Positions 14,130 through 14,393 of a DNA stretch of 14,393 nt are shown here, in pieces (within the stretch, counting starts at the first letter, position 1; every line of letters starts with the position of its first letter). Origin of the DNA: Promethearchaeota archaeon (GTDB taxonomy: Archaea > Asgardarchaeota > Lokiarchaeia > Sigynarchaeales > SOKP01). A model generated the notes under the pieces. That model did not search any database. It was not told where the DNA came from and saw only the letters and a program-made list of their open reading frames with translations. Location of the stretch: the NCBI GenBank assembly GCA_030620005.1, contig JAUXAJ010000112.1, positions 1-14,393 of the forward strand. Direction: 5' to 3'. The position numbers and the translations under genes are program-made.

Positions 14130-14393
14130 ATGAATTTTGCACTTATGTTTAATGCTTTAGAAGGCGGAGTAATTGAAGCTATAAAATGGAGTAGGGAAAG
14201 TCTTACGCTGGATCGCTCTATAATAATCTTGGACGAGTCTAGTCTTTCATTGTTCTTATGGCACGGTTCTAAACAAGGGCTTGTCGCTCGAAGAACTGCT
14301 CTAAGACAAGCAGAATCGTTGAAAGGGCACGGATATACTATAGGAAAATCTATTATTGGTCGAGACATCAAAGTAGTTAAAGAGATAGATAGT
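14130..14393 (+). CDS. Gelsolin-like domain protein, N-terminal part (3' end outside window)
   Basis: An open frame of 88 codons runs from ATG 14130 off the right edge. It reads MNFALMFNALEGGVIEAIKW, then TLDRSIIILDESSLSLFLWH, GSKQGLVARRTALRQAESLK, GHGYTIGKSI. The pattern 'strand with DxxxxxLFLWHG, then a helix rich in R and A (ARRTALRQAESLK), then G' matches the core of a gelsolin-type actin-binding repeat (vYIWiGk ... A...A). Gelsolin-like proteins are known eukaryotic-signature proteins of Asgard archaea, where they modulate actin. Another possibility is a related archaeal domain of unknown role, since only one repeat is visible. ATG 14145 is a second in-frame start. Divergent from hisG. 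Confidence 0.6.
   Translation, partial: MNFALMFNALEGGVIEAIKWSRESLTLDRSIIILDESSLSLFLWHGSKQGLVARRTALRQAESLKGHGYTIGKSIIGRDIKVVKEIDS

Noticed and set aside
14084..14371. 95-codon minus-strand frame at the right edge
   Set aside because: Antisense to the gelsolin-like frame; Cys/Ser-rich with no domain pattern, while the plus frame runs open to the edge with a recognisable core.

Overview
The window is strongly AT-rich and reads as a chromosomal segment of an archaeon, most likely an Asgard archaeon of the Lokiarchaeia (Promethearchaeia) type. The reasons are: a secreted, sequon-rich surface protein with a C-terminal transmembrane anchor; a translationally coupled longin-like/winged-helix protein; a HEAT plus leucine-rich-repeat protein; several zinc-ribbon proteins; an apparent gelsolin-like domain at the right edge; remnants of the archaeal/eukaryotic-only ribosomal protein eS25; a RuBisCO-like protein; oligo-T terminators and TATA-type promoters. 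The assignment is by family recognition, not by a search.

Layout, left to right. Bases 2-184 (+) are the last 60 codons of a Glu/Lys/Arg-rich tail whose gene starts outside the window. It faces a decayed eS25-like gene at 210-524 (-). Then come a ~1360-residue surface protein (633-4715, +) and, overlapping it by one base, a longin-like/winged-helix/single-alpha-helix protein (4715-6145, +). The last ~240 bases of this gene and its 3' flank are a near copy of the left edge of the window, including a remnant of the eS25 3' end, so a duplication has shaped the left half.

A RuBisCO-like protein follows (6279-7633, +). Its last two barrel strands lie in a separate, overlapping reading frame (TAATG junction), so the gene is split or disrupted. 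Converging on it is a HEAT-LRR protein (7726-8679, -). A 280-base intergenic stretch with a possible small RNA precedes a 99-residue zinc-ribbon protein (8960-9259, +).

The right part is a leftward operon, hisG-hisD-hisC (13925 to 10472, -), encoding the first, eighth and last steps of histidine synthesis. A zinc-ribbon protein with probable longin/roadblock-like domains (9292-10431) closes the operon. Divergent from hisG, across about 200 bases with two inverted repeats, begins a gene (14130 to the edge, +) whose first 88 residues look gelsolin-like.

The his genes are ordinary metabolism. The points of interest are the duplicated surface-protein/longin module, the split RuBisCO-like gene, the eS25 pseudogene and the cluster of eukaryote-like profilin-fold proteins.
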